Source: Combretum micranthum (Eukaryota; Streptophyta; Magnoliopsida; Myrtales; Combretaceae). From it: a stretch of 64,000 nt of DNA. The notes below the pieces were generated by a model. That model was not told where the DNA came from. It saw nothing but the letters and a program-made list of their open reading frames with translations, and searched no databases. The stretch is from assembly GCA_024138025.1 (NCBI GenBank), contig JAMXBD010001207.1, positions 186,001 to 250,000 of the forward strand, read 5' to 3'. Position 1 is the stretch's first letter; each line of letters begins with the position of its first letter. Of this stretch, positions 1 through 10,395 are shown piece after piece. Position numbers and translations under genes: made by a program.

Positions 1-260
1 CAGAATATGTTTTTTGAAAATTGTATTCGTTTAGGTTCAAAATGAATTGCGGTTTTACTAATATGATATTTTTAAACTTTCTTATGTTATTACGAACTAT
101 TCTATATACTAATCTCTTACTTACTCACTTAGGATTACGAACACATGATTTCTGAACTTAAACTTGTTACGTTTAACTAGGGTTTTGTTGACTTTAGGGT
201 TTCCGGTTGACCTTCTAATTAAGGTTTAAGCTTAACTGATCGCAAAACTTTGGGGGTTCA
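1..260 (-). mobile_element. Edge of a Tekay/Del-type Ty3/gypsy LTR
   Basis: The block resembles the last 250-300 bases of the large LTR at 38605-42335. Shared landmarks, in order, are a segment containing ATTACGAACTATT, a GTTGACTTTAGGGTTTCCGGTT-like stretch, and a terminus close to GGGTTCA/GGGTTTACA. The end is taken at 260 because copia-derived sequence begins immediately after it. Related LTRs are fused to minus-sense chromodomain gypsy coding DNA, so this piece is called minus-sense. Its other end lies outside the window. Confidence 0.55.
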
Positions 261-361
261 TAGTACCCTTCAAAAAAAGTTTAATTATTGTCAATTCTTT
301 CAATAGAGCATTTATTGGCAATAAATGTTACTCTAAAACCATTATCACATAATTGGCTTAT
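261..361 (-). pseudogene. Copia polyprotein fragment, distal side of the split
   Basis: The minus strand encodes a short run containing ISQLCDNGF, the motif that follows the protease/pre-integrase region in SIRE-like copia polyproteins. It carries on exactly where the fragment ending at 10396 stops, so the 10-kb element between them was inserted into this reading frame. The fragment ends in a stop near 275 and then meets an LTR edge. No function is expected. Confidence 0.7.
357..361. repeat. 5-bp target site duplication, left copy
   Basis: CTTAT lies directly before the element that starts at 362. The same five bases follow the element at 10391-10395. A 5-bp duplication is normal for plant LTR-retrotransposon integrase. 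Confidence 0.9.
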
Positions 362-1564
362 TGTCGAGCCTGGATTTTTTTCACTTATCTCATCTGGTTT
401 ATTTCTCTTAACCCGATTCACATTAAACCCGAACCCATTTAACATGAATCATCGACTAGGAGTTAAAAGAAATTTTTTAAAAAAAATTTAGAGTCGCCAC
501 CCGATATAAATCGGGAAAAAATAAAAAGCTAGGATCAATGGGTCGGTTGATCCTAACTTAGCTACTAGTCTGCGAAAATTTGATTTTAAAAAAATCTAAA
601 ATTTTAAACCAGATATCATGGATTCGAGGGCTAACCTATTAAAACCAAATCGGTTACCACTTTCGGAATTTCAAATTTACAACTTATCCTTTATATGCTC
701 ATAAATTTAAATGATACATTATGAAACAATATTCACAAATCACATTATTCATTCTTTATTTTTTTATTTTTTAGAATATCAATAACAACAAATAGATTTC
801 GTTTTTTTATAAAAAACTTATATTTACAAAAAATTATTCACAATATTAAAAACAAAACATTTTTTTCAATTTTTTATGTCGCCCCGCAGGTGCCTACGTA
901 CTCGCTAATCGAGATCAGACAAAACGTAGTTCTTTAAAAAAGAACTTAATTTGTTGATCAATTTTAATTTTTTGAACTCTTTTCATTTTAAGTTCATTAA
1001 ATTTTGAATTTCCATAAAAAATTATTTTTGATGATCCTATGATCTAATCAATTGATTTTTTTATTTTATGAAAATACAATTTTTCTAAGCCCAAAAATCA
1101 TTTTTTTTTTAGAAATTTTGTTCTTTGGAAAATCCAATTTTATTATTTTTTATAATTTTTTACATTTTTTATTTTTTTATTTTTTAAAAAATTCATCACA
1201 TAAGTTCACAATATATTCAGAATATATTAAAAAATATTAAAATCATTTTTCATGCATTAAATGCATTTTCTAAAGCAATTTATGTATAAATACATGTTAA
1301 AAATATTCAAAAATATTAAAAAAATAAAAAATAAATTTATATAGAAAATAATTATTTATATTTTTCTGGATTTTTTTTGTATTTTTCTGAATTTTTCTGA
1401 ATTTTTTACGAATTTTTATGATTTTTTATAAATTTTTTACTATTTTTTCTATTTTCTGAAATTAATTATATAATAAAAATATAATAATATAATACAGATT
1501 AACCTGGACTGTTGGATGAAGCGGACGAAATCTGGAGCGTCGATTGTGCTGACCGATCTGGATC

Positions 1565-1712
1565 GTCTGATCTTCGTTGACTCGATCTGAGCCGTCTGAT
1601 CGCTTGATTGAATCTGAGCCGTCTGATCGCTTGATGAAATCTGAGCCGTCTGATCGCTTGATTGAATCTGGGCCGTCTGATCTGCTTGATTGAATCTGGG
1701 CCGTCTGATCAG
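1565..1712 (-). repeat. 27-bp tandem repeat in the LTR (5 copies)
   Basis: The core GCCGTCTGATC recurs every 27-28 bases, with alternating spacers GCTTGATTGAATCT and GCTTGATGAAATCT. There are five cores here and seven in the partner LTR. Where the frame is open the units read as an SDGxDxIKR peptide repeat. Confidence 0.85.
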
Positions 1713-2210
1713 AGTTGACCGTTGACCGACGACCGACGACCGTTGACCGATGACCGACCGAGTTGGATTCGGATCTTCGGGTCAGATCTCGGAGCTCCGG
1801 CGGGTGAAGAAGACGATGACGCGACTTTTCGGGGTGGATTCCGGCGGCTTCGGTGGTCCTCGGCGGCTGGAAGCTTGTCGGCCCGACTCCTGCTACGACG
1901 ACGCGTCCGCGTTCACTCAGAACGGCGGCAAGGGGCAGCTCCGGCGGTGGTTGTACGGCGGCGTTGATGAACAAAGTTTAAAAAAATTTTCAGAGAGAAA
2001 TCCGATCAATTCGAACAAATCTAAGCACACTAAATCATCCAAATCAAGTTTCTAACATTGTTACAACACTCAATTTGGATTAAATCTAATCCAATCAATT
2101 CGAATTTGAAAAATTCGAATTCTATACCCTAAATTCGAGAATTTCGAATTGGTATGGTTGTGTATGTGTTTTCTTCAAATTGACTTGTGCCTTTTGATCC
2201 TAGGATCTCC

Positions 2211-2220
2211 TATTTATAGG
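2211..2220 (-). promoter_or_regulatory. LTR TATA box
   Basis: On the minus strand CCTATAAATA followed by GGAGATCC is a strong plant TATA box, correctly placed for transcription toward U5. The same motif occurs in the other LTR. Confidence 0.75.
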
Positions 2221-2612
2221 TTGCAAGCTCAATTTTACGTTTCAAACAGTTTCGAAAATGAATCGTTTTTTGCCTCTTTGTTTTTCCACGAATTTAACCA
2301 AAAATTTGGGCTTGATTCATTCTTAACCGATGAATTGATGATTGATCCTTCATATTCCATGTCAGATTCATCCAATCAATTTTTGTAACTCCTCATTCAT
2401 GTGCAATTGAATGCTTTATACATTGAATTTTGTAACTTTTGGGTTGTTTTTGCACTAATCTTTCATATTCCATAACCACTTTGCAATTCCATCATCAATT
2501 TTGATAATCAATGATGTTTTGTTAGTTAAAAACTGATGCAAAGTAAGGCAAAAGTCACATTTGAGGAAAATGAAAAACAAAATGATAAAAAGGCAAAAAT
2601 TTGCCTTTGCTA

Positions 2613-2677
2613 GGGTTTGAACCTGTGTCATTGAGCTTGGATGTGTGTTTGGGTCAAAATGTTTAACCAACAGGCCA
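2613..2677 (-). promoter_or_regulatory. tRNA-like A-box/B-box pair in U3
   Basis: On the minus strand TGGCCTGTTGG (2677-2667) fits the pol III A-box consensus and GGTTCAAACCC (2623-2613) fits the B-box consensus GGTTCRANNCC, with 43 bases between them. The A box sits in an 8-bp palindrome arm (2670-2687). The pair recurs in the other LTR. This could be an old SINE or tRNA-derived segment captured by the LTR; pol III activity is not shown. Confidence 0.45.
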
Positions 2678-2791
2678 TTTGGCCTGTGCCTTGATCACTT
2701 AGCCAATTTCATCAATACTTAAGGCTTTTGGAAAAATGAATTTAATTAAATTTTAAGCCTTAATTAATTGGGCAAAAATTGGGTGTCTACA

Positions 2792-2804
2792 GCTGCCCCT
2801 CTTT
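2792..2804 (-). other. Polypurine tract of the element
   Basis: Minus-strand AAAGAGGGGCAGC directly abuts the TGTAGACACC start of the LTR, the place where plus-strand priming occurs in LTR retroelements. It fixes the element's orientation. Confidence 0.75.
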
Positions 2805-2946
2805 GTGGTAAAGTTTGAACAAAACTTTTGCCACAAAGACAAAAAGACAACCAATTTTTGCTTAGCTTCTCCTTCCAAAATCTTGTGCTAAACTATCTGT
2901 CGAGTTTAGACTTAGAGATTTGCTAGGTCAACTGTCGGACCTAGAC

Positions 2947-3158
2947 TTTGGTTTGGTCATTTGCCGGACCAATGGGCTTTGGTTTGGTCATTTGCCGGAC
3001 CAATGGGCTTTGGTTTGGTCATTTGCCGGACCAATGGGCTTTGGTTTGGTCATTTGCCAGATCAATGGGCTTTGGTTTGGTCATTTGCCGGACCAATGGG
3101 CTTTGGTCATTTGCCGGACCAATGGGCTTTGGTTTGGTCATTTGCCGGACCAATGGGC
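2947..3158. repeat. 31-bp tandem repeat, 7 copies
   Basis: Seven head-to-tail copies of a unit built on GGTCATTTGCCGGACCAATG with a TTTGGTTT spacer. One copy has CAGATCAA in place of CGGACCAA and one lacks six bases. The array starts about 155 bases inside the 3' LTR, in the 3' untranslated zone of the element. Confidence 0.92.
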
Positions 3159-3170
3159 TTTGGTTTCCAT

Positions 3171-3375
3171 CTGGAATGGATGGATTTCTAACTTCTGTCT
3201 TGATCACCATCTTTAGTGGATGGATTTTGAATTTTGTCTTGATCACCATCTTGGATAGATTTCTGAATTTGATCACCATCTCTAAATGGTGGAATTTGAA
3301 TTTGGGTCACCATCTCTAAAGGATGGATTTTGTATTTGGGTCACCATCTCTAAAGAATGGATTTTGTATTTGGTT
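3171..3375. repeat. About 38-bp degenerate tandem repeat, 5 copies
   Basis: Units are built on GATCACCATCTCTAAAGGAT followed by GGATTTTG and a TTTG-rich tail. Five copies are visible and are more diverged than in the 31-bp array. Confidence 0.75.
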
Positions 3376-3419
3376 AGTACTAGACTATCTGTCGAGTCTA
3401 GACTAAGGGGTACTTGTGA

Positions 3420-3600
3420 TTTTTCAATCCACTTGGGGACTTGGTTTTTTTTTTTTCTGATCCACTAGGGGACTTGGTTTTTTTTTTCTGATCCACTTGG
3501 GAAACTGGTTTTTTTTGATCCACTTAGAGACTTGGTTTTTCTGATCCACTTGGGGAACTGGTTTTTTCTGATCCACTTAGGGACTTGGTTTTTCTTTTTT
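3420..3600. repeat. About 25-34-bp tandem repeat, 6 copies
   Basis: Six copies of GATCCACTTGGGGACTTGG, each followed by a T run of different length. Length differences between copies are mostly in the T runs. Confidence 0.85.
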
Positions 3601-3915
3601 GGAAAACTTGAATAGGCTTCAGACTTTTTTTTCTTTTTGGGAGACTTGGATGGGCTTCAAGCATTTTTTTTTTTTTTGAAAACTTGGATGGGCTTCAAGT
3701 TTTTCTTTTTTTGGAAAACTTGGTTTGAAAACTTGGATGGGCTTCAAGTTTTTTTCTTTTTTTTTTTTTGAAAACTTGGTTTGAAAACTTGGATGGGCTT
3801 CAAGTTTTTCTTTTTCTTTTTTTTTTTTTTGGAAAACTTGGTTTGAAAACTTGGATGGGCTTCAAGTTTTCTTTCTTCTTGGAAGACTCGGATGGACTTC
3901 AAGCTTTTCTTGAAA
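3601..3915. repeat. About 40-60-bp tandem repeat, 7 copies
   Basis: Copies of AACTTGGATGGGCTTCAAG separated by T-rich spacers. Three of the copies carry an extra upstream AACTTGGTTTG element, so the array has a higher-order pattern. Confidence 0.85.
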
Positions 3916-4084
3916 ACTTTGGAAACTTGGTTCAAACGTACCCTATGAACTGGTTTGGTTTTAACATTAGTGTGCTTCTCGAGCTGACACTCGACTTATT
4001 AAGGCGCTCCTTGAGCTGGCCTAAAACTTACAACTTGACAAGGCAGCACAACACTTCCTTGAGTTGGCGATTCTCAATTTGAGG

Positions 4085-4345
4085 AATAGGATGAAGCTCA
4101 TACGATCCTAAAGATTGAAAAAAAAGACAACGCTCCCTTGAGCAGACTATCCTGATGCTGATGAAATAGGATGATGCTCCTTTGGGCATATAATCCTAAA
4201 GATTGAAAGGTAGGATGACGCTCCTTTGAGCGGGTGACCCTAATACTTAAACAGACAGGATGACGCTTTTTTGAGCAATCGATCCTAAAACTTAAACAAA
4301 TAGGATGACGCTCCTTTGAGCAGGTGATCCTAAAACTTAAACACA
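4085..4345. repeat. About 45-bp tandem repeat, 6 copies
   Basis: Six units built on AGGATGACGCTCCTTTGAGC then GATCCTAAAACTTAAAC. The last three are most alike and the first two most diverged, suggesting recent amplification at the inner side. Confidence 0.85.
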
Positions 4346-5350
4346 AACTTGAAAATCAAGTTTTGAAAACCGTAGCCTGAATTTTTTTTTTTTGGCTAAT
4401 TTTTTAATGTGGGAAATTCTTCCCTTTTTTCATTGAAAATTTTTAAGAAAACCTTTGAGAATTTTTTCTTTTAAAAACCAAAACCTTATGCCCTTTTTTT
4501 TTTTTTGCAAAGTTTTTTTTTTTTCTTTTATTTAAAAATTTAAACCAAAGGCAATTTTTTTACTTTTAATGAAGAAAACTTATTTTCTCTTTTTTTTTTT
4601 TTTTTATTACTTTTCAGATATTTGGAAAAAACTTTTTTATTTTTTATTTTTTGAAGAAATTCCTTCTTTTCTTGGACCTTTTAAAGGTAAAAAGTTTCCT
4701 TTTTTTTTTTTTGAATTCCAACTTTTTTTTTTGAAAGTTACCAACAGGTAAAAATAATCATAAATAGGGTTTGCCCCATTGATCACTCTTTTTTTTTTTT
4801 TCAGCCTAAGGCTTCACTATTAACCACCTAAGGTCTTTTATTGAAAAATTTTAATCATTGGGGGCAAAGTTTTTCTTTTAGGACATTAATTTGAAAATTG
4901 GGGCATTGTTTCCAACTTTGGGGCAATTAATTCCTAACCCTGAGGCAGACTTCTTTCAAATTGGGGCAAATGATTTCATGCCCCTGGGATGATTCTTACA
5001 CCAAGGTTGGTTATCTTATTTTAAGTTACCTAATCAAAGAGGACTTCCTTACACTCTCTTAGGCTTATTTTCACACATTTGACTCGGATTCCAAAAATTA
5101 TGGTCCGGCTTGCAAGTGACACACTTTGGTCAATCTATTAGGTCTTTTTTGGACTGTAATGTGGGCTTTTGGTTGTTGGCTTTAATCAAAAAGAGATATT
5201 TCATAAAGGCTTTTTTTTTTTTGAAAATTTTTCAACACATCCCGGGTTTACAAGTCAAGAACCCTTAAGGAAAACTTGAATATGCACTTATTCCTAGTTT
5301 CAAGAGCATTAATAAATCAACTCCTTTGATCCAAAGAGTCTCTAAAGGGT
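4346..5350. other. Interior of the LARD, no gene
   Basis: T-run-rich, low-complexity DNA with short GGGGCA motifs and no domain-bearing reading frame on either strand. Confidence 0.7.
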
Positions 5351-5652
5351 GGAATTGTGGATGGGCCCATAATATAGATTTTGGACCTTGTGTTTTGATG
5401 GGCTTTGAACTTTGAGCATGTGCCCCCAGTGTTTGGGTATGATCACCTTGTGTGATTGTCTTCCATCAGGGTGGAATTGTGGGTGGGTCCATGATATAAA
5501 TTTTGGACCTTGTGTTTTGATGGGCCTTGAACTTTGATCATGTGCCCCCAGTGTTTGGGTATGATCACCTTGTGTGATTGTCTTCCATCAGGGTGGAATT
5601 GTGGGTGGGTCCATGATATAAATTTTGGACCTTGTGTTTTGATGGGCCTTGA
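5351..5652. repeat. 122-bp tandem repeat, about 2.5 copies
   Basis: GGAATTGTGG recurs at 5351, 5473 and 5595, a constant 122-base period. Copies two and three are nearly identical over their shared length and copy one slightly diverged. After 5652 the third copy fades. Confidence 0.93.
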
Positions 5653-7911
5653 GTTTAAGCATATGCTTCTAACTTCTTGGTTTAATCACCTTGCTTGGCT
5701 ATTCTTCATTTTTTTTTTCACTTTATTCATCCCTTTTTTCTTCTTCTTTTGCAAGGTGATTTGTATTTTTTCCATTGGATGGCTTATAGCTCAAAGTATA
5801 TGGATTGTGTATGGTTTGGGATAGAAACTCTTCTTCCTTTCAAAGGAAATGATTTATTTATGTCAATTGACTACTCTTGAATTGATGCAACTAGGGCAAG
5901 TGCATAAATTAATCCTTTTTCTCCTTGATAATGACCCTGACCTCCAAATTGCCCCGTTGTGGGGTACCCTAATGTAGGGTGGTTCTTGACAGGGCTTAAT
6001 TTTAAAAAATTCTTCCTTAATAGGCTCAAATGGGTTAACAAAGGATAATGTGTTTAGGACTTTGAAATGAATGCCTAATGTCACTTTGACCTATGTATCA
6101 AATTCAAACTAGACCTCCTTTAAGGAATGAGTCCATTTTATCTCTCACAATTCACTCCACTCTTAGTGTGTAGGGTATGTGTTTGGGATTAAGTTTGCCT
6201 CTTTTCATTTAGGCCACTATTTAATAGAATTTTTGGGTTTTCAATCATCCATTTTTTTATTGCCTCAGGATATATAACTAAATGCCCCATTTGGATTTAT
6301 CAAATGCCCCTAATCGGTAAAGTCCTTTTGGTTGCCCCCTAGTTTTGATTTCATTTGCCTTTAGCTTAAAATGAATGATCATTGGGTAACAATTTTGAAA
6401 CATTCTTTTTCTGTTGGCAATTTTCCTTCTTTTCTAATTTTTTTTTTTTTTTTTTTTGAAAATAACCTTTATTCTCTTTCTCATTTGTTGGAAAACAATT
6501 TTCATTTTTTTTTCTTAAAAAAATTGTTGGAGAACAAGTTTGAAAAACTTTATTCTCTTTTTTTTTTTTGTTAGACAACAACTTTTTGTTCTCACTTTTT
6601 ATTTAAAAAATCTTCAAAAAAAAAAAGTTGTTGATGGATATTTACAAAAAAGAATGTTTGAAAATGATTATTTATCCTAAAGTGGAAAAAGGATATTTAC
6701 AAAAATAATTCATTTTTTTCTTTTTTCTTTAAGGCAAAAATTATTTTACAAGAATAGTGGAACAAAAAAGACCCCCCTTTTTCTTTTAGAAGGAAATTCA
6801 AATGGGGGTTGATTTTTACAGGGATGATTATCCTGAAGACAAGGGAGAGGAATACATATGACAAAGGTAATTTTGATTGGAGAGGACCTATAACTATAGG
6901 TGGACAAAATTTACTCTATGAGTATTTACAAGTCTACTGTACACATTTTTTATTTTATTTTATTTTTTCTTAAAAAAGATGCAAAGATGCAAGCATACAG
7001 ATGCAATTGGGGATAATGACCTTGAAAATTTGATGAAAAATTTTTTTTTTTTTGAAAACCTTTTTTTTTTAAAACAAAAAAATAACTCCATTTTTTAAAA
7101 AAAATTTTGGTCACTATCCATATAAATGGAGATAAGGACCCTGAAAGTTTTGGTGAAAAAGTTTTGTTGGAATTGATGAAAAATCATTTTTTTAAAATCT
7201 TCTTTTTTTTTTTGAAAAATAACAAAATTAATTAAGACTCCATTTGAGAAAAAAAAATTAGTCACTATCCATGCCAATGGGGATAATGACAAAAAAACTT
7301 TACTTGAAGTGGTATTAATTTTTTTTTAAAAAATAAAGGTTTAAAAACCATTCAATCTAAAATTTTATTTACTAAAAAAAATGTTTGATTTTTGAAAACT
7401 TCCTTTTTTAGGAAAGAAACAACTCCACATTTAAAAAAAATTTGGTGGACTTTTTTGAAAAAAAAACATTTTTTGGAAGAAAATACAACTCCATTTTTTT
7501 GAAAAGTTTGGTCAAAATCCCATGTTAATGAATGCATGATTTGGTAGGTTCTATAGGTCCCCGATTTAGTGGTACTAAACCGGAGTGGGAGGACATTTCT
7601 TGATCTAGAGGGTGGAAAGCCACAGCCCCCGGACCTTACTTCGTCCTCCTCGCTTAGGCTCTTAAGACGGCCTGGTCGACCGTATCTAGCACACAATCAT
7701 GCTAATGCAAATGCAAATGCAATACTTAAATAAATAAACAAACAAGCTTTTGCCTTCTATTTTTTATACCTGCAAGGTTAGTATATATTTACAGAACAAT
7801 TATTCAATATAATATACAAAGAATCATATATTCACAAAAATTGAGCAAGGATAAATTTAAAATTTAAAATTCCTAAGTGGCTAGCCCTCTTTTTTTTAAA
7901 AAAAAAATTTA
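5653..7911. other. Interior of the LARD with degenerate repeats, no gene
   Basis: No conserved domain was seen. Between about 6990 and 7530, three or four diverged copies of an element containing CACTATCCAT, ATGGGGATAATGAC and AACTCCATTTTTT occur about 130-150 bases apart. Around 7540-7700 lies a distinct, more GC-rich block that on the minus strand opens a 114-codon frame (7696-7352). It lies about 215 bases downstream of the primer site and may be a leader remnant. Confidence 0.6.
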
Positions 7912-7931
7912 GGTCCCCAGTGGAGTCGCCA
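7912..7931 (-). other. Primer-binding site of the element
   Basis: Minus-strand TGGCGACTCCACTGGGGACC lies three bases inside the 5' LTR. From memory this is the tRNA-Arg-type primer site described for Ogre/Tat elements; a check against tRNA 3' ends is needed. Position and the TGG start support the call. Confidence 0.75.
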
Positions 7932-9129
7932 AGCTGTCGAGCCTGGATTTTTTCCACTATCTATCTGGTTCATTTCTCTAACCCGATTCACATTAAACCC
8001 GAACCCATTTAACATGAATCCTCGACTAGGGGTTAAAAGAAATTTTTAAAAAAATTTAGAGTCGCCACCCGATATAAATCGGGAAAAAATAAAAAGCTAG
8101 GATCAATGGGTCGGTTGATCCTAACTTAGCTACTAGTCTGCGAAAATTTGATTTAAAAACAAACTTTTAAAACCAGATATCATGGATTCGGGGGCTAACC
8201 TATTAAAACCAAATGGTTACCACTTTTGGAATTTTAAATTTAATCTATCCTTTTCATGCTCAAAAATTAAAAATACATTATGAAACAATATTCACAAATC
8301 ACATTATTCATTTTTATTTTTTATTTTTTTATTTTTTATTTTTTTAGAATATCAATATCAACAAATAGATTTCTTTTTTTTAAAAAACTTATATTTACAA
8401 AATAATTATTCACAATATTAAAAACAAAAACATTTTTTTTCATTTTTTATGTCGCCCCGCAGGTGCCTACGTACTCGCTAATCGAGATCAGACAAAACGT
8501 AGTTCTTTTAAAAAGAACTTAATTTGTTGATCAATTTTAATTTTTGAACTCTTTTCATTTAAGTTCATTAAATTTTGAATTTATAAAAATTTTTTGATGA
8601 TCCTATGATCTAATCAATTGATTTTTTATTTCATGAAAATACATTTTTCTAAGTCCAAAAATCATTTTTTTTTAGAAATTTTGTTCTTTGGAAAATCCAA
8701 TTTTATTATTTTTTATATTTTTACATTTTTTATTTTTATTTTTTAAAAAAATCATCACATAAATTCACAATATATTCAGAATATATTAAAAATATTAAAA
8801 TCATTTTTCATGCATTAAATATGCATTTCTAAAGCAATTTGTATAAATACATTAAAAATATTCAAAAATATTAAAAAATAAAAAAAATAAATTTATATAA
8901 AAAATAATATTTATATTTTTCTGGATTTTTCTGTATTTTCTGAATTTTTCTGAATTTTTTATGAATTTTTATGATTTTTATAAATTTTTTACTATTTTTT
9001 TATTTTCTGAAATTAATTATATAATAAACTATAATAAATAATACGGATTAACCTGGACCGTCGGATGAAGCGGACGAATCTGGAGCGTCGATCGTCTGAC
9101 CGATCTGGATCGTCTGATCTTGTTGACTC

Positions 9130-9312
9130 GATCTGAGCCGTCTGATCGCTTGATTGAATCTGAGGCCGTCTGATCGCTTGATGAAATCTGGGCCGTCTGA
9201 TCGCTTGATTGAATCTGGGCCGTCTGATCGCTTGATGAAATCTGAGCCGTCTGATCGCTTGATTGAATCTGGGCCGTCTGATCTGCTTGATTGAATCTGG
9301 GCCGTCTGATCA
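9130..9312 (-). repeat. 27-bp tandem repeat in the LTR (7 copies)
   Basis: Same unit as at 1565-1712, with seven GCCGTCTGATC cores instead of five. The two-copy difference is the largest difference between the two LTRs. Confidence 0.85.
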
Positions 9313-9808
9313 GAGTTGACCGTTGACCGACGACGACGACCGTTGACCGATGACCGACCGGGTTGGATTCGGATCTTCGGGTCGGATCTCGGAGCTCCGG
9401 GGGTAAAGAAGACGATGACGCGACTTTTCGGGGCGGATTCCGGTGGCTCCTGTGGTCTTCGGCGGCTGGAAGCTTGTCGGCCCGACTCCTGCTGCGACGG
9501 CGCGTCCGCGTTCACTCAGAACGGTGGCAAGGGGCAGCTCCGGCGGTGGTTGTACGGCGGCGTTGATGAACAAAGTTTAAAAAATTTTCAGAGAGAAATG
9601 CGATCAATTCGAACAAATCTAAGCACACTAAATCATCCAAATCAAGTTTCTAACATTGTTACAACACTCAATTTGGATTAAATCTGATCCAATCAATTCG
9701 AATTTGAAAAATTCGAATTCTATACCCTAAATTCGAGAATTTCGAATTGGTATGGTTGTGTATGTGTTTTCTTCAAATTGACTTGTGCCTTTTGATCCTA
9801 GGATCTCC

Positions 9809-9818
9809 TATTTATAGG
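9809..9818 (-). promoter_or_regulatory. TATA box of the 5' LTR
   Basis: CTATAAATAG on the minus strand, matching the box in the other LTR. This copy would drive transcription of the element. Confidence 0.75.
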
Positions 9819-10211
9819 TTGCAAGCTCAATTTTACGTTTCAAACAGTTTCGAAAATGAATCGTTTTTTGCCTATTTGTTTTTCCACGAATTTAACCAAA
9901 AATTTGGGCTTGATTCATTCTTAACCGATGATTGATGATTGATCCTTCATATTCCATGTCAGATTCATCCAATCAATTTTTGTAACTCCTCATTCATATG
10001 CAATTAAATGCTTTATACATTGAATTTTGTAACTTTTGGGTTGTTTTTGCACTAATCTTTCATATTCCATAACCACTTTGCAATTCCATCATCAATTTTG
10101 ACAATCAATGATGTTTTGTCAGTTAAAAACTGATGCAAAGTAAGGCAAAAGTCACATTTGAGGAAAATGAAAAGACAAAAATGATAAAAAGGCAAAAATT
10201 TGCCTTTGCTA

Positions 10212-10276
10212 GGGTTTGAACCTGTGTCATTGAGTTTGGATGTGTGTTTGGGTCAATATGTTTAACCAACAGGCCA
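10212..10276 (-). promoter_or_regulatory. tRNA-like A-box/B-box pair, second copy
   Basis: Same A-box (10276-10266) and B-box (10222-10212) sequences and spacing as in the partner LTR; both boxes are unchanged. Confidence 0.45.
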
Positions 10277-10390
10277 TTTGGCCTGTGCCTTGATCACTTA
10301 GCCAATTTCATCAATACTTAAGGCTTTTGGAAAAATGAATTTAGTTAAATTTTAAGCCTTAATTAATTGGGCAAAAATTGGGTGTCTACA

Positions 10391-10395
10391 CTTAT
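10391..10395. repeat. 5-bp target site duplication, right copy
   Basis: CTTAT, matching 357-361. Confidence 0.9.

Larger units (their letters stand above)
362..2791 (-). repeat. 3' LTR of the non-autonomous element
   Basis: Begins (minus sense) TGTAGACACCCAATTTTTG at 2791 and ends GGCTCGACA at 362. The TATA box at 2211-2220 puts a likely start near 2180, giving a U3 of about 0.6 kb and an R+U5 of about 1.8 kb. A GC-rich island at 1500-1970 contrasts with AT-rich surroundings and holds 27-bp repeats and a 170-codon open frame (1974-1462). That frame is broken by small indels in the partner LTR, so I do not call it a protein gene. Confidence 0.92.
362..10390 (-). mobile_element. Complete non-autonomous Tat/Ogre-like LTR element (LARD type)
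   Basis: Two similar direct repeats of about 2.43 and 2.46 kb flank a 5.1-kb interior, and the whole is bracketed by CTTAT duplications. Polarity is minus: read that way the LTRs run TGTAGACACC...GCTCGACA, a primer-binding-like site follows the LTR at 7935-10390, a purine-rich tract precedes the LTR at 362-2791, and a TATA box lies in each LTR. No gag, protease, reverse transcriptase or integrase motif is present in any frame of the interior, which is mainly homopolymer runs and tandem repeats. This is the layout of a large retrotransposon derivative that relies on enzymes from a relative. Assignment to the Tat/Ogre group rests on LTR terminus, primer site and repeat position, recalled from known elements. 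Confidence 0.9.
7935..10390 (-). repeat. 5' LTR of the non-autonomous element
   Basis: Begins (minus sense) TGTAGACACC at 10390 and ends CTCGACA at 7935. It aligns along its whole length with the LTR at 362-2791, differing by scattered substitutions, homopolymer length changes and two extra 27-bp repeat units. The leader frame starting at 9573 shifts relative to the partner because of small indels in the CGAC-rich and GGGGG tracts. Confidence 0.92.

Noticed and set aside
1550..1712. CRISPR-like array
   Set aside because: The 27-bp repeats are head-to-tail without unique spacers, in a plant retrotransposon LTR.
1722..2055. Plus-strand open frames in the GC-rich LTR island
   Set aside because: They run antisense to the element, overlap the minus frame and are not equally open in the partner LTR; GC-rich DNA simply lacks stops.
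2606..2690. A functional tRNA gene
   Set aside because: A- and B-box matches exist, but no acceptor or anticodon stem fits a cloverleaf, so it is listed only as tRNA-like.
2920..3319. Repetitive open frames reading GLVICRTNGLWFGHLPDQ-like peptides
   Set aside because: Products of translating the 31-bp tandem repeat; several frames are open at once and none has a domain.
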